DNA from: Desulfatiglans anilini DSM 4660
GTDB lineage: Bacteria > Desulfobacterota > DSM-4660 > Desulfatiglandales > Desulfatiglandaceae
Assembly (NCBI RefSeq): GCF_000422285.1
Contig: NZ_AULM01000025.1
Span: 1 to 56,537, forward strand
Reading direction: 5' to 3'
Length of the DNA: 56,537 nucleotides
The notes under the pieces are model-generated. The model made no database searches. It saw only the letters and a list, made by a program, of their open reading frames with translations, and was not told the origin of the DNA. Below, piece by piece: positions 25,468-33,932 of this stretch. Within the stretch, counting starts at the first letter, position 1. Each line of letters opens with the position of its first letter. The position numbers and the translations under genes are program-made.

Positions 25468-27960
25468 ATGCCCAGAAAGAAAAAGACCCCTGAAGTCCCT
25501 TTAGAGCAGTTGCGCTGGCGTCTCGACCCGGCTGCCTTCGAATTCGAAACAACCAACGACCTCGATCCGCTCAAAGAGATCGTCGGCCAGGATCGCGGGG
25601 TGGAGGCCTTTCGATTCGGGATGGGCATGGACAAACAGGGGTACAACATCTTCGTGACCGGGATTGCCGGCACAGGCCGAATGTCCACCGTCCAGAAGCT
25701 TCTGGAGGAAATGCGCCGGACAGACAAAAAGCCGCCGGATCTTTGCTATGTCGCCAACTTCGAGAATCCTGAAGCCCCTGCCCTGATCCAACTCGACCAG
25801 GGAAAGGGGGCCGAGTTCAAAAAGGACGTCCACGAGCTCGTGGAAACCCTGAAAAAGGAGATCCCTCAGCTCTTTGAAAGCCAGGAATACATCAGCCTGA
25901 AAAAAGAGATCATGGAGACCTACGAACAGAAGGGCAAGAGCTTCTTCAAGGGCCTGGATCAGAAGGTCAAGGAAGAGGGGTTCGCCCTCGTAGACATCCA
26001 GATGGGGCAGATCAAGCGGCCGGAGGTCATGCCGGTCGTGGACGACAATCCGATGCACATCGATCAGCTGGAAGCCATGGTCGAAAAGGGGCGCTTTCCG
26101 AGAGAGGAATTCGAGGTCCTCAAGGCGAAGCAGGCGAAGCTGCGCGAACAGATCGACCAGATCTTCCTCGAACTGCGGGATCTGCAGAAAGAAGTCCAGC
26201 AGAAGATCGAAAAGATGGACCGGGTCGTTTTCATGAAGAACGCCTCGGAGCTGACCGACCCCCTCTCCGCCAAGTTCAAGAACGAAAAAGTTACGGCCTA
26301 CCTGAGCTCCATGCTGAACGACATGGCCGACCACCTTCAGATCTTCCGAACCCCGCAGCACCAAATCCCGCCGGAAATGGCAGGGATCCTCCCGGAGTCG
26401 GACCCCTTCCAGCCCTATCAGGTCAACCTGCTGGTCGACAACAGCAAGCAGGAGGGCCAGCCGGTCATCGTCGAAAATTACCCGACCTATCGGAACATCT
26501 TCGGCGCCATCGAGCGTATTGTCGACCGCCACGGGCTGTGGCGCACCGATTTCAGCAAGATCAAGGCCGGCTCCTTCATCAAAGCGAACGGCGGCTATCT
26601 GGTTATCAACCTCCTCGATGCCATTGTCGAGCCCGGGGTCTGGCAGGCCCTCAAGCGGGCGCTCAAGAGCCGGAAGCTCGAGATCCAGACCTACGACCCC
26701 TTCTACCTTTTCACCACCAGCGGCCTCAAGCCCGAACCCATCGAGATCGACACGAAGGTGGTGCTGACCGCGGACGCTTATGTTTACTATCTGCTCCTCG
26801 CCTATGACGAAGACGTCCAGAAGGTGTTCAAGGTTCGGGCGGACTTCGACACAAGCATGAAGAAGACGGACGAAAGCATCCTGCAGGTCGCCCGTTTCGT
26901 GAAGCGCACGACCGAAGAGGAGAGCCTGAAGCCCCTCGACCGCAGTGCAGTGGCCGCACTCGTCGAAGAAGCTGTGCGAATGACCGGACGGCAGGAAAAG
27001 ATAACGACCTCCTTCCCCCAGATCGCCGACCTGGTCCGCGAAGCCAATTTCTGGTCCAGTGAAGACGGGCAGGACATCGTTACCGCCGCACACATGGAAA
27101 AGGCCATCGAGGCCCGCATCTACCGCGCCAACTTGATCGAAGAGCGCATCCAGGAGATGATCGACCGCGGCACCCTCATGATCGACGCCGACGGCGAGGT
27201 GGTCGGCCAGGTCAACGGACTTGCGGTTTACAGCCTCGGGGACTACATGTTCGGCAAGCCCTCGCGGATCACCGCGTCCACCTCCATGGGGCGTGCAGGG
27301 ATCATCAACATCGAGCGGGAAGCGGACCTTTCGGGCAGCACGCACAACAAGGGCATGCTGATCCTGGCCGGGTACCTTCGCAAGAAATACGCCCAGGACA
27401 AGCCTCTGACGATAAGCGCCAGCATCGCCTTCGAGCAGTCCTACGGCGGAGTGGACGGCGACAGCGCCTCCTCGACCGAGATCTACGCCCTGCTCTCGAG
27501 CCTCTCCGGGGTGCCGATCAAGCAGACCCTGGCGGTCACCGGCTCCGTCAATCAGAAAGGCGAGGTGCAGGCGATCGGAGGAGTGAATCAGAAGATCGAG
27601 GGGTGGTTCGATTGCTGCCGCCTGCGGGGACTGACGGGCGATCAGGGCGTTTTGATCCCGGCAAGCAACGTCCAGGACCTCATGCTCCGTAAGGACATCG
27701 TGGAAAGCGTCGCCGGCGGCCGTTTCCACATCTACCCGGTCAGCACCATCGATGAGGGAATCGAGATCCTCACCGGCGTCCCCGGCGGCGAGCGCAAGGC
27801 CGACGGCACCTACCCGAAAGGATCCATCAACCAGTTGGTGGACCTCAAACTGCGCAGTCTGGCCGAGGGGCTGAAGGAATTTGCGGGAGAAGAATCGTCC
27901 AGCGATTCCGCACCCGGAAAATCAGGCAAAAAACACTGCGGTCATCCGCGGCTGAACTGA
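25468..27960 (+). CDS. LonB-type ATP-dependent protease
   Basis: The 830-residue cytoplasmic protease belongs to the bacterial Lon-like group with an AAA_32 domain rather than classical LonA. The ATPase loop is TGIAGTGRMST (65-75), with R71 in the place of the usual lysine, as is common in this group. A helical insertion with coiled-coil character covers about 120-260. The C-terminal S16 protease domain has the Ser-Lys dyad S666 (GDSAS) and K709 (GGVNQKIEG), 43 residues apart as in Lon. ATG 25468 follows AAGGAGG. The stop overlaps the next start by one base (TGATG). It probably degrades damaged proteins released by Hsp20. Confidence 0.94.
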   Translation: MPRKKKTPEVPLEQLRWRLDPAAFEFETTNDLDPLKEIVGQDRGVEAFRFGMGMDKQGYNIFVTGIAGTGRMSTVQKLLEEMRRTDKKPPDLCYVANFENPEAPALIQLDQGKGAEFKKDVHELVETLKKEIPQLFESQEYISLKKEIMETYEQKGKSFFKGLDQKVKEEGFALVDIQMGQIKRPEVMPVVDDNPMHIDQLEAMVEKGRFPREEFEVLKAKQAKLREQIDQIFLELRDLQKEVQQKIEKMDRVVFMKNASELTDPLSAKFKNEKVTAYLSSMLNDMADHLQIFRTPQHQIPPEMAGILPESDPFQPYQVNLLVDNSKQEGQPVIVENYPTYRNIFGAIERIVDRHGLWRTDFSKIKAGSFIKANGGYLVINLLDAIVEPGVWQALKRALKSRKLEIQTYDPFYLFTTSGLKPEPIEIDTKVVLTADAYVYYLLLAYDEDVQKVFKVRADFDTSMKKTDESILQVARFVKRTTEEESLKPLDRSAVAALVEEAVRMTGRQEKITTSFPQIADLVREANFWSSEDGQDIVTAAHMEKAIEARIYRANLIEERIQEMIDRGTLMIDADGEVVGQVNGLAVYSLGDYMFGKPSRITASTSMGRAGIINIEREADLSGSTHNKGMLILAGYLRKKYAQDKPLTISASIAFEQSYGGVDGDSASSTEIYALLSSLSGVPIKQTLAVTGSVNQKGEVQAIGGVNQKIEGWFDCCRLRGLTGDQGVLIPASNVQDLMLRKDIVESVAGGRFHIYPVSTIDEGIEILTGVPGGERKADGTYPKGSINQLVDLKLRSLAEGLKEFAGEESSSDSAPGKSGKKHCGHPRLN

Positions 27961-28469
27961 TGTTCCGCCCGCCGCCCCCGCTTTCAGGCTCCATCGAGGA
28001 CCGCATCGAGTGGGCTGATGCCTGCTGCGAGGCCGCTGAAGGGAAGCTGCGCTCCGACAAGGATGCAGCGGCGCTGCTCTCCCGCTTCAGACGGGCCGCA
28101 GCGGGCTCCCGCGAAGCCCTGCAGTCGACCGGGATCGTCGAGATCTGCCGCCGCTGCGATGCATTGGAGGGCGGCTCATGCTGCGGGGCCGGCCTCGAAA
28201 AACACTATGACGCGGTGCTGCTCCTGATCAACCGGCTCCTCGGGGCCGCCCTCCCCAAGCGGCGCCAAGATCCCCGCTCCTGCTTCTTCCTCGGCCCAAA
28301 GGGCTGCCTCCTCACCGCAAGGCATGTCCTGTGCGTCAACTATGTCTGCCGCAAGATCACCGACCGCATCCGCCCCGAAGGCCTCGCCCGATTGCGTAAC
28401 AGGGAAGGCGAGGAACTCGAGGCGCTGTTTCTCCTCCACGAGCGCATCAAGAAGGTGCTGAAGTCATGA
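27960..28469 (+). CDS. Cysteine-rich conserved hypothetical protein
   Basis: The 169-residue protein has ten cysteines, eight of them in the central part: C63, C66, C74, C75, C108, C116, C125 and C130. Their spacing (CRRC, GGSCC, CFFLGPKGC, CVNYVC) suggests a metal or iron-sulfur site, distantly like the YkgJ cysteine cluster, but I do not recognise the exact family. There is no signal peptide or membrane segment. The ATG overlaps the Lon stop by one base, and its own stop overlaps the methyltransferase start by 4 bases, so the three genes are translationally coupled. Confidence 0.82.
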   Translation: MFRPPPPLSGSIEDRIEWADACCEAAEGKLRSDKDAAALLSRFRRAAAGSREALQSTGIVEICRRCDALEGGSCCGAGLEKHYDAVLLLINRLLGAALPKRRQDPRSCFFLGPKGCLLTARHVLCVNYVCRKITDRIRPEGLARLRNREGEELEALFLLHERIKKVLKS

Positions 28470-29143
28470 AGCCCGATCATCCGGCAGACCTTTCACCCAG
28501 CAGCATGCGCCCCCGAAGCGGACCGCCGGAGGGCGTTCTGCCGCACCGGCGGACCCTGGAAGCCGTCGCCGGCTTCTATGACGAGCGCAAGGTCGGGGAC
28601 GTGGGGGCGCTCGGCTTCCGGCGCTCCACCGACCTGCTGGTCCTCCTTCAATGTCTTGAAACCCTCGTGCAGGAAGGCTGGCTGATACCTGGCCAGTCGC
28701 GTTTTCTCGATCTCGGGTGCGCAGACGGCCGGGTCAATGTTCTCATGAGCTACCTGACACACGTCTCGGCCGGCATCGAACTGGATGAATGGACACTGGA
28801 CGAATACGCCCCGCTCAGGCAGTCCCTCGAGGCACGCCTCCAACAGGAAGGATGCCCTCCGCCTCCCCGGAACATCCATCTTTTCCACGGCGATTCGACC
28901 GCACCGGATGTCCACGATGCCTTGAGGAAAGCCACAGGCATCCCCTTCGAGGACTTTGACCTCTTTTACACTTACCTCATCATGCACGAGGAGTTCAGCG
29001 AACTGATCCGCCGGCGCGCCCGGTCCGGGGCGCGCTTCCTGGTCTACGGCCTCAGCAGCATCATGCCCCGCTACCCGGGCATGCGCCTCCTTACCGATCC
29101 CCGTCCCCTGGGAGGCATCCTGGCCGTGTACGAGAAACGCTAG
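28466..29143 (+). CDS. Class I SAM-dependent methyltransferase
   Basis: The 225-residue protein has a Rossmann-type methyltransferase fold. The SAM-binding motif I is RFLDLGCADGRVNVL (near residues 75-90), followed by the acidic end of strand 2 (AGIELDE). Strand 4 is EDFDLFYTYLIMHEEF and strand 5 is GARFLVYGLSS. The substrate is unknown. It is the last gene of the stress operon (4-base overlap upstream). Its stop codon overlaps that of the convergent radical SAM gene within the bases ctag, and there is no terminator between them. Confidence 0.85.
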   Translation: MKPDHPADLSPSSMRPRSGPPEGVLPHRRTLEAVAGFYDERKVGDVGALGFRRSTDLLVLLQCLETLVQEGWLIPGQSRFLDLGCADGRVNVLMSYLTHVSAGIELDEWTLDEYAPLRQSLEARLQQEGCPPPPRNIHLFHGDSTAPDVHDALRKATGIPFEDFDLFYTYLIMHEEFSELIRRRARSGARFLVYGLSSIMPRYPGMRLLTDPRPLGGILAVYEKR

Positions 29144-31011
29144 CCCTTCCGCAGCGGGCCGCAGCGCACGGCAAGACTCAGATAACGATCGTCCTCGTTG
29201 AACATGAGGCGCTTTTCGACCATCATCCGGAGGAAGGGAAGCGCATGCTCCTCTCCAAGGCCGGAAAAACGGGTGAGGATCGCCCGCAGACTCCGCTGGA
29301 CGTCGCAAAAGAGGTAAAGATCGCGCGAGAGGCCTTTCAAACGGTGGGTTTTTTGGAAGGCCCCCGGCTGGCGCTCCCGGATGATCATGAAATCGCGCCC
29401 GTCGAGGTAGGAAAGGATGGGTTCGCAGGCCATGGAGCCGCCCTCACCGCCTCCATGCAGGGTCTGGTAGGATCGATGCCACGCCTTGATTTTCTCCCGC
29501 ACGGGGCGCCAGAGACGCCTCTGCCGGAGCACCCCGCCGCTGTATCCCTGGACCATCAGTTTAAGGTCCTGCAAAACGGCCGAGGGGAAAAGACGCGCGT
29601 AGAAGGGGTGGTTGCGGACCCTGCCGATCCCGTAGCGCTCCGGATCGGCATGAACCGGACTTCCGTACCCGAGCCAGAAGGAGATCCCCCGGAGCGGTCT
29701 GAAAGGCAGGGCGAAGTCCAGGTTCATGAGGGTTTCCGCCACCTCTGCCTCCCCGCTCGACGGGAACTCCAATATGAGGTTGGCGGCAAGATCCGGGTAC
29801 CCGCAGGCCTCGCAGTGCTTCATGATCTCCAGGTTGTCGATAGCCCTCGTGCCTTTGTGCATGCGCTCGAGCAGCCGGGTGCTCAGGCTCTCGATCCCGA
29901 CCTGCACCTCCCGCACCCCCGCCATGCCCATCGCCCGCAGGGCCTTCAAGGGCGTCCTGGCCCGGATCTCGCCGAAGAGGCGGAAATCCCGGCCCAATCC
30001 TTGAATCCCATCGAAGATCTCCGCCAGTTCCCGCGCCGGAAGCAGGTTGTCCATGAAAGAGACCGACAGGTCCTGGTATGCGCCGGTGAGGGCATCGAGC
30101 TCGTCCAGGATCCTCTGACGGCTCTTCGCGCGGTATCCCCACCACTGGAGGTTCAGATTGCAGAAGGCGCACCCGGAAGACCGGGCTGCGCGCCCCGCTC
30201 CGCGCCACCAGCATCCCCTCGAGATCTCCATCGGCAGGCGCGGGAAAAACCGTCTGGACGGCGGCAAGGCACCCAGTTCCTTGAAATAGTCTGCGAAATC
30301 CGGATAGGGCAAGTCATCGAGCGAATCGACCTGGAAGGTCTCCGAAGCGGATTGGCTCGCCTTGCACCCGATCAAACCCTGGCAGGGCGGGACCGCGTCG
30401 GGAGCCGCCCCGCCGCCGAGATGCTGCGCCAGGTGGACGAGCGGCCTCTCGCCTTCCCCCTGAACGACGAAATCGATCTCCGGAAAGGCCCGCAGGAGAC
30501 TTGACCCCATATCTCCGGCGCACGAGGACCCGCCGGCCGTGATCAATACGTTGGGGCTTTTCCGCTTGATTTCCCGGATGAAAAACAGACTGCTCGTAAG
30601 CTGCCCCAGACAGATCGAAAACCCGGCCAGGCTCAAGCGATCCCATTCAATCCCGTCCATGAAGCGGGCGGATGACCGATCGAGGGCGCCGAGGAGTTCC
30701 TCGAAAGAGAGGCGCCGCAGGATAGGGACGTGTCGGACCTGCCGCTGCCAAAACTTCTGCAGGCCGGCGCGCCGGTCAGGATAAAGCAGTGCGGCGTAAA
30801 GCGATTCGGCGGGCCACGTTCGATCCGCGATTTCGCGATACACATCGTAGCCGAGTGCGGCCGCAATGGCCAGATAGGGATGGAAGGCATCGACTTCGAG
30901 ATTCGGCACTTCCCGGCAAAGGAAGGCCTTGAGGGCGCCCAGTTGGATGGAAGGTCGATTGAAAAGCGGCCAGGGGGTCGATACCAGGGCGATTCGGGTC
31001 ACCTTGCCCAT
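29140..31011 (-). CDS. B12-binding radical SAM protein, RiPP-maturation methyltransferase type
   Basis: The 623-residue protein has an N-terminal cobalamin-binding-like domain that begins RIALVSTPWPLFNRPSIQLG. The radical SAM core carries cluster cysteines C267, C281 and C284 (RGCWW, then CAFCNLN), a C-x13-C-x2-C spacing instead of the usual C-x3-C-x2-C. The arrangement RPSIQLGxLKAFL, SRGCWW, CxFCNLN, YRxKS and DNLLP matches what I know of the RiPP-maturation radical SAM C-methyltransferases. ATG 31011 follows AAGGGG by 8 bases. No precursor peptide or peptidase gene is next to it. The nearest gene is a convergent methyltransferase. It is monocistronic, so its substrate is unknown. Confidence 0.82.
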   Translation of the reverse strand: MGKVTRIALVSTPWPLFNRPSIQLGALKAFLCREVPNLEVDAFHPYLAIAAALGYDVYREIADRTWPAESLYAALLYPDRRAGLQKFWQRQVRHVPILRRLSFEELLGALDRSSARFMDGIEWDRLSLAGFSICLGQLTSSLFFIREIKRKSPNVLITAGGSSCAGDMGSSLLRAFPEIDFVVQGEGERPLVHLAQHLGGGAAPDAVPPCQGLIGCKASQSASETFQVDSLDDLPYPDFADYFKELGALPPSRRFFPRLPMEISRGCWWRGAGRAARSSGCAFCNLNLQWWGYRAKSRQRILDELDALTGAYQDLSVSFMDNLLPARELAEIFDGIQGLGRDFRLFGEIRARTPLKALRAMGMAGVREVQVGIESLSTRLLERMHKGTRAIDNLEIMKHCEACGYPDLAANLILEFPSSGEAEVAETLMNLDFALPFRPLRGISFWLGYGSPVHADPERYGIGRVRNHPFYARLFPSAVLQDLKLMVQGYSGGVLRQRRLWRPVREKIKAWHRSYQTLHGGGEGGSMACEPILSYLDGRDFMIIRERQPGAFQKTHRLKGLSRDLYLFCDVQRSLRAILTRFSGLGEEHALPFLRMMVEKRLMFNEDDRYLSLAVRCGPLRKG

Positions 31012-31111
31012 CGTGGTTCCCCTTGACAATCGCCCGGGCGATCCGGCGATCGAAGCGTTGAGGGAAAAAACAGGAGGATCGGGAAAACGCTAACGCCTCC
31101 CCGATCCCTTG

Positions 31112-31137
31112 AAAAAAAGGGGGCAAAGCCTGCCCCC
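31112..31137 (-). terminator. Intrinsic terminator after iorB
   Basis: On the minus strand GGGGGCA and TGCCCCC form a 7-bp stem with a 5-nt loop, followed by a run of seven T. It lies 16 bases after the iorB stop. Confidence 0.9.
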
Positions 31138-31152
31138 ACAGCAGCAAACGGT

Positions 31153-31743
31153 TTATCTGGCACCCGCCATCCCTAAATCGAAGGCCTTGATGTTGGACTC
31201 GAGGAACGCCTTCTTGGTGGACGCAGCGATGGTCTTCTTCATGTCTTCAGGGGTGATCGGGACGGCGCCCGATCCGATCAAGGCGCCGAGCATAACCATA
31301 TTGAGCGAAAGCGGGTTGCCGGCCTCCGCCGCCAGTGCGCTCCCGTTCAAGGCAATGACCTTTTTCTTGACCTTCTTCTGAATCAGTTCCAGGGCCTCCT
31401 CCACTTTCGGATACTTGCCCTGCCCGATAGAAACCGTAAACGGGGGCAGCGGGCTCAGGTTGGTGATCACCAGGCTGTCCGCACTGCACTTCCCCATGGC
31501 CCGCAGGGTCTCGATCGGCTCGAAGCCGATCAGGACATCCGCCTCAGCCCCTGACACGATGGGGCTGGTGACGTTCCCCATCAACACAGCCGATTCTACG
31601 ATCCCGCCTCTTTGGGCCATACCGTGAATCTCACTGACCACAACAGGGATGCCGGCGGCAAGAGCCGCTTCCCCCAACAGACGCGAGGCTAAAAGATTTC
31701 CCTGGCCACCGACGCCGACAAATACCAATCGTTTCGTTTCCAT
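31153..31743 (-). CDS. iorB: Indolepyruvate:ferredoxin oxidoreductase, beta subunit
   Basis: IorB, with IorA, oxidatively decarboxylates aryl-pyruvates made from aromatic amino acids to aryl-acetyl-CoA and reduces ferredoxin. The 196 residues form the gamma-type domain of 2-oxoacid oxidoreductases: FVGVGGQGNLLASRLLGEAAL, then the conserved SEIHGMAQRGG and PIVSGAEADVLIGFEP. ATG 31743 follows AAGGGAGG. It is 16 bases downstream of iorA and is followed by a strong terminator, so iorA-iorB form the operon end. The enzyme is typical of strict anaerobes. Confidence 0.94.
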   Translation of the reverse strand: METKRLVFVGVGGQGNLLASRLLGEAALAAGIPVVVSEIHGMAQRGGIVESAVLMGNVTSPIVSGAEADVLIGFEPIETLRAMGKCSADSLVITNLSPLPPFTVSIGQGKYPKVEEALELIQKKVKKKVIALNGSALAAEAGNPLSLNMVMLGALIGSGAVPITPEDMKKTIAASTKKAFLESNIKAFDLGMAGAR

Positions 31744-31759
31744 TAAAGCCTCCCTTTCC

Positions 31760-33607
31760 TCATTTCACGGGCACGATGGCGTTTTCGGGACAGACCTGGG
31801 CGCAGACCGAGCAGCCGATACACATATTCTCGTCGATCCGGACCTTCTCCTCCTCTACAAACATGGCCGGGCAGGCCAGCTTGTTGATGCAGTCCCTGTG
31901 GTTCTTGCACTTTTCCTGATTGACGGTGAAGACCTTCCCCCGTTTGAACTGTTTGGTCGCTTTCGCGAACAGGGGGCAGAACTCATCGGAGATCACCACG
32001 GAAAGGCCATCGTAGTCCCTGGCGGCCTGCAAGGCTTCGATCGTCTTCTTGATCTTGAAAGGCTTTACGACATGCACGTCCTGCACGCCGCAGCCCCTTA
32101 CGACGTTTTCGATCGAGACCCGCGTCCGGTCCAGGCCCATCAGGTTCGCCTGGACCCCCGGATGGGGCTGATGGCCGGTCATGGCCGTCGTGCCGTTGTC
32201 GAGGATGACGAGGGTGAACTTGTGGTTGTTGTGCACAGCGTTGACCAGGCCGGTGATACCGGAGTGGAAAAAGGTCGAGTCGCCGATGAAGGAGACGGTT
32301 TTCTGATCGGTCCCCTCGGCGAAACCGCAGCCGCTGCTGACCGAAGATCCCATGCAGATCAGGTAATCAGCCATGGAAATAGGCGGAAGGACGCCCAGGG
32401 TGTAGCAGCCGATATCCGTCGGGTACACCGCCTCGTTGCCGAACACCTGCTTCACCGCATAGAAAGTAGCGCGGTGCGGGCAGCCTGCACACAGGTTAGG
32501 CGGCCTGCCGGGCAGCGGAGGCAGGTCGGACATTTCGACCATCGCCGGGGCTTTGTAATCGATCCCGAAATACTCCGCGACTGATTTGCGGACCAGACCC
32601 GGATCGTATTCGAAAAGACGCGATAGGCCGCCGACCCCTTTGCCCTTGATCGGGATCGTGATCCCGTTTTCCTGTGCGAGGGCCTTCAGCTCGTTTTCCA
32701 TGATCGGCTCCAGTTCCTCGACCACCAGAACCTTGTCCACCTGCTTGAGGAACCGCGTCATGAGCGCCTTCGGAAGCGGCCATGAGAAGCCGAGTTTGAG
32801 GAGTGTGACCTTGTCCGCAATGCCGAGATCGACGACGGCGTCGCGTACGTAGTTGACGCTCACACCGTTGGCGACGATGCCCCACTTGCCTTTCCCCGTC
32901 AACTGGTTGTAAGGCCACTGCTCGGACTTTTCGAGCGCGCGGTCGTACTTTTCGAGCAGCACCTGGTGCAATTTGCGCGAGACCGCGGGGACTGTCACCA
33001 GATTGAACGGGTCTTTTTTGAAGGTCCCTTTGGTTTTTCTGGGAGGCAGCTTGCCGAGTTCCACCCCTCCGCGGATGTGGTTCAGGCGCGTCGTGGTTCG
33101 CAGGATGACCGGAAGTCCGAGTTCCTCGGACAGGTCGAAGGCTGCAACCGTGGCGTCCTTCATCTCCTGGACGGTGGTCGGCTCCAGCATCGGAAGCCCT
33201 GAAAGACGGGCGTAATACCGGTTGTCCTGCTCGTTCTGGCTCGAGAAAAGCGATGGGTCGTCGGCGTTCACGATCACCATCCCGCCTTTCACCCCGACAT
33301 AGGCGAGTGTCATCAGCGGATCTGCGGCCACATTGAGCCCCACGTGCTTCATCGTCACCATGGTCCTCAACCCGCAGGCCGCCGCCCCGGCCCCCACCTC
33401 CAGGGCAACCTTTTCGTTCGTCGAGTATTCGAAGTAAAGATCGGTTTCCTGGCTGATATGGAGGAACTGCTCAGGAATCTCCGAAGAAGGCGTTCCCGGA
33501 TAGCAGGTGGCGAAAGACAACCCCGCCTCCAGGGCTCCCCTGGCAATGGCCTCATTGCCCAACAAGAGCATCTTTTTACCTGGTGCATCTGTCAATAATT
33601 TGTGCAT
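31760..33607 (-). CDS. iorA: Indolepyruvate:ferredoxin oxidoreductase, alpha subunit
   Basis: IorA binds thiamine diphosphate and iron-sulfur clusters. The 615 residues comprise the pyrimidine-binding domain (TCYPGTPSSEIPEQF near the start), the ThDP core with CAGCPHR, GSSVSSGCGFAEG and FIGDSTFFHSG, and a C-terminal ferredoxin domain with CKNHRDC and CIGCSVCAQVCP for two 4Fe-4S clusters. I chose ATG 33607 (MHKLLTDAPGKKMLLLGNEA), behind GGGGGAG; the frame reaching 33712 is non-conserved leader. The leader holds a perfect hairpin and a promoter lies further upstream. The acyl-CoA ligase gene is next upstream on the same strand. Confidence 0.95.
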   Translation of the reverse strand: MHKLLTDAPGKKMLLLGNEAIARGALEAGLSFATCYPGTPSSEIPEQFLHISQETDLYFEYSTNEKVALEVGAGAAACGLRTMVTMKHVGLNVAADPLMTLAYVGVKGGMVIVNADDPSLFSSQNEQDNRYYARLSGLPMLEPTTVQEMKDATVAAFDLSEELGLPVILRTTTRLNHIRGGVELGKLPPRKTKGTFKKDPFNLVTVPAVSRKLHQVLLEKYDRALEKSEQWPYNQLTGKGKWGIVANGVSVNYVRDAVVDLGIADKVTLLKLGFSWPLPKALMTRFLKQVDKVLVVEELEPIMENELKALAQENGITIPIKGKGVGGLSRLFEYDPGLVRKSVAEYFGIDYKAPAMVEMSDLPPLPGRPPNLCAGCPHRATFYAVKQVFGNEAVYPTDIGCYTLGVLPPISMADYLICMGSSVSSGCGFAEGTDQKTVSFIGDSTFFHSGITGLVNAVHNNHKFTLVILDNGTTAMTGHQPHPGVQANLMGLDRTRVSIENVVRGCGVQDVHVVKPFKIKKTIEALQAARDYDGLSVVISDEFCPLFAKATKQFKRGKVFTVNQEKCKNHRDCINKLACPAMFVEEEKVRIDENMCIGCSVCAQVCPENAIVPVK

Positions 33608-33650
33608 CTTCTCCCCCGACTTCCATGGTTGGTTGTTTGGTCTCTCCCCC

Positions 33651-33669
33651 TCGGGCCCGGAGGGCCCGA
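33651..33669. promoter_or_regulatory. Perfect hairpin in the iorA leader
   Basis: tcgggccc and gggcccga form an 8-bp perfect stem with a 3-nt loop, 44 bases before the iorA start and downstream of its promoter. There is no T run, so it is more likely an RNA-stabilising or protein-binding hairpin than a terminator. Confidence 0.5.
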
Positions 33670-33794
33670 AACACTGAAGAGCTGGGTCTGCATAAACAGG
33701 ATGGCACTGCATCGTCGACCATCAGGCAGCCACGGAGCGACGGAGGCCGCCTGGTGCAAGGCTGGTCATATTGCAGCTATATTCTAGCTATCTT

Positions 33795-33824
33795 TTCATA
33801 CTGAACGTTTGGAAACATGTCAAG
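33795..33824 (-). promoter_or_regulatory. Sigma-70-type promoter for iorA-iorB
   Basis: On the minus strand a perfect TTGACA (33819-33824) is followed after 17 bases by a -10 of TATGAA (33795-33800). This gives a leader of about 180 nt and shows that ior can be transcribed independently of the upstream acyl-CoA ligase gene. Confidence 0.6.
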
Positions 33825-33932
33825 CAAAAAGACCTTTTCTCCTGATATCCGGCAGGCTTCCCTCCCATTTGCAGCTGCACCGTCCATGCGGCGGCCGGCG
33901 ACCCCCGCGAAGATGCGCTGCAGGTAAAAAGA

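Noticed and set aside
25501..27729. 742-codon frame on the minus strand
   Set aside because: It is antisense to the Lon-type protease gene, with a composition dominated by mirror codons and no domain.
28466..31011. Complete RiPP gene cluster around the radical SAM gene
   Set aside because: No precursor-like short frame with a ribosome site, no peptidase and no exporter lie next to it, so only the enzyme is claimed.
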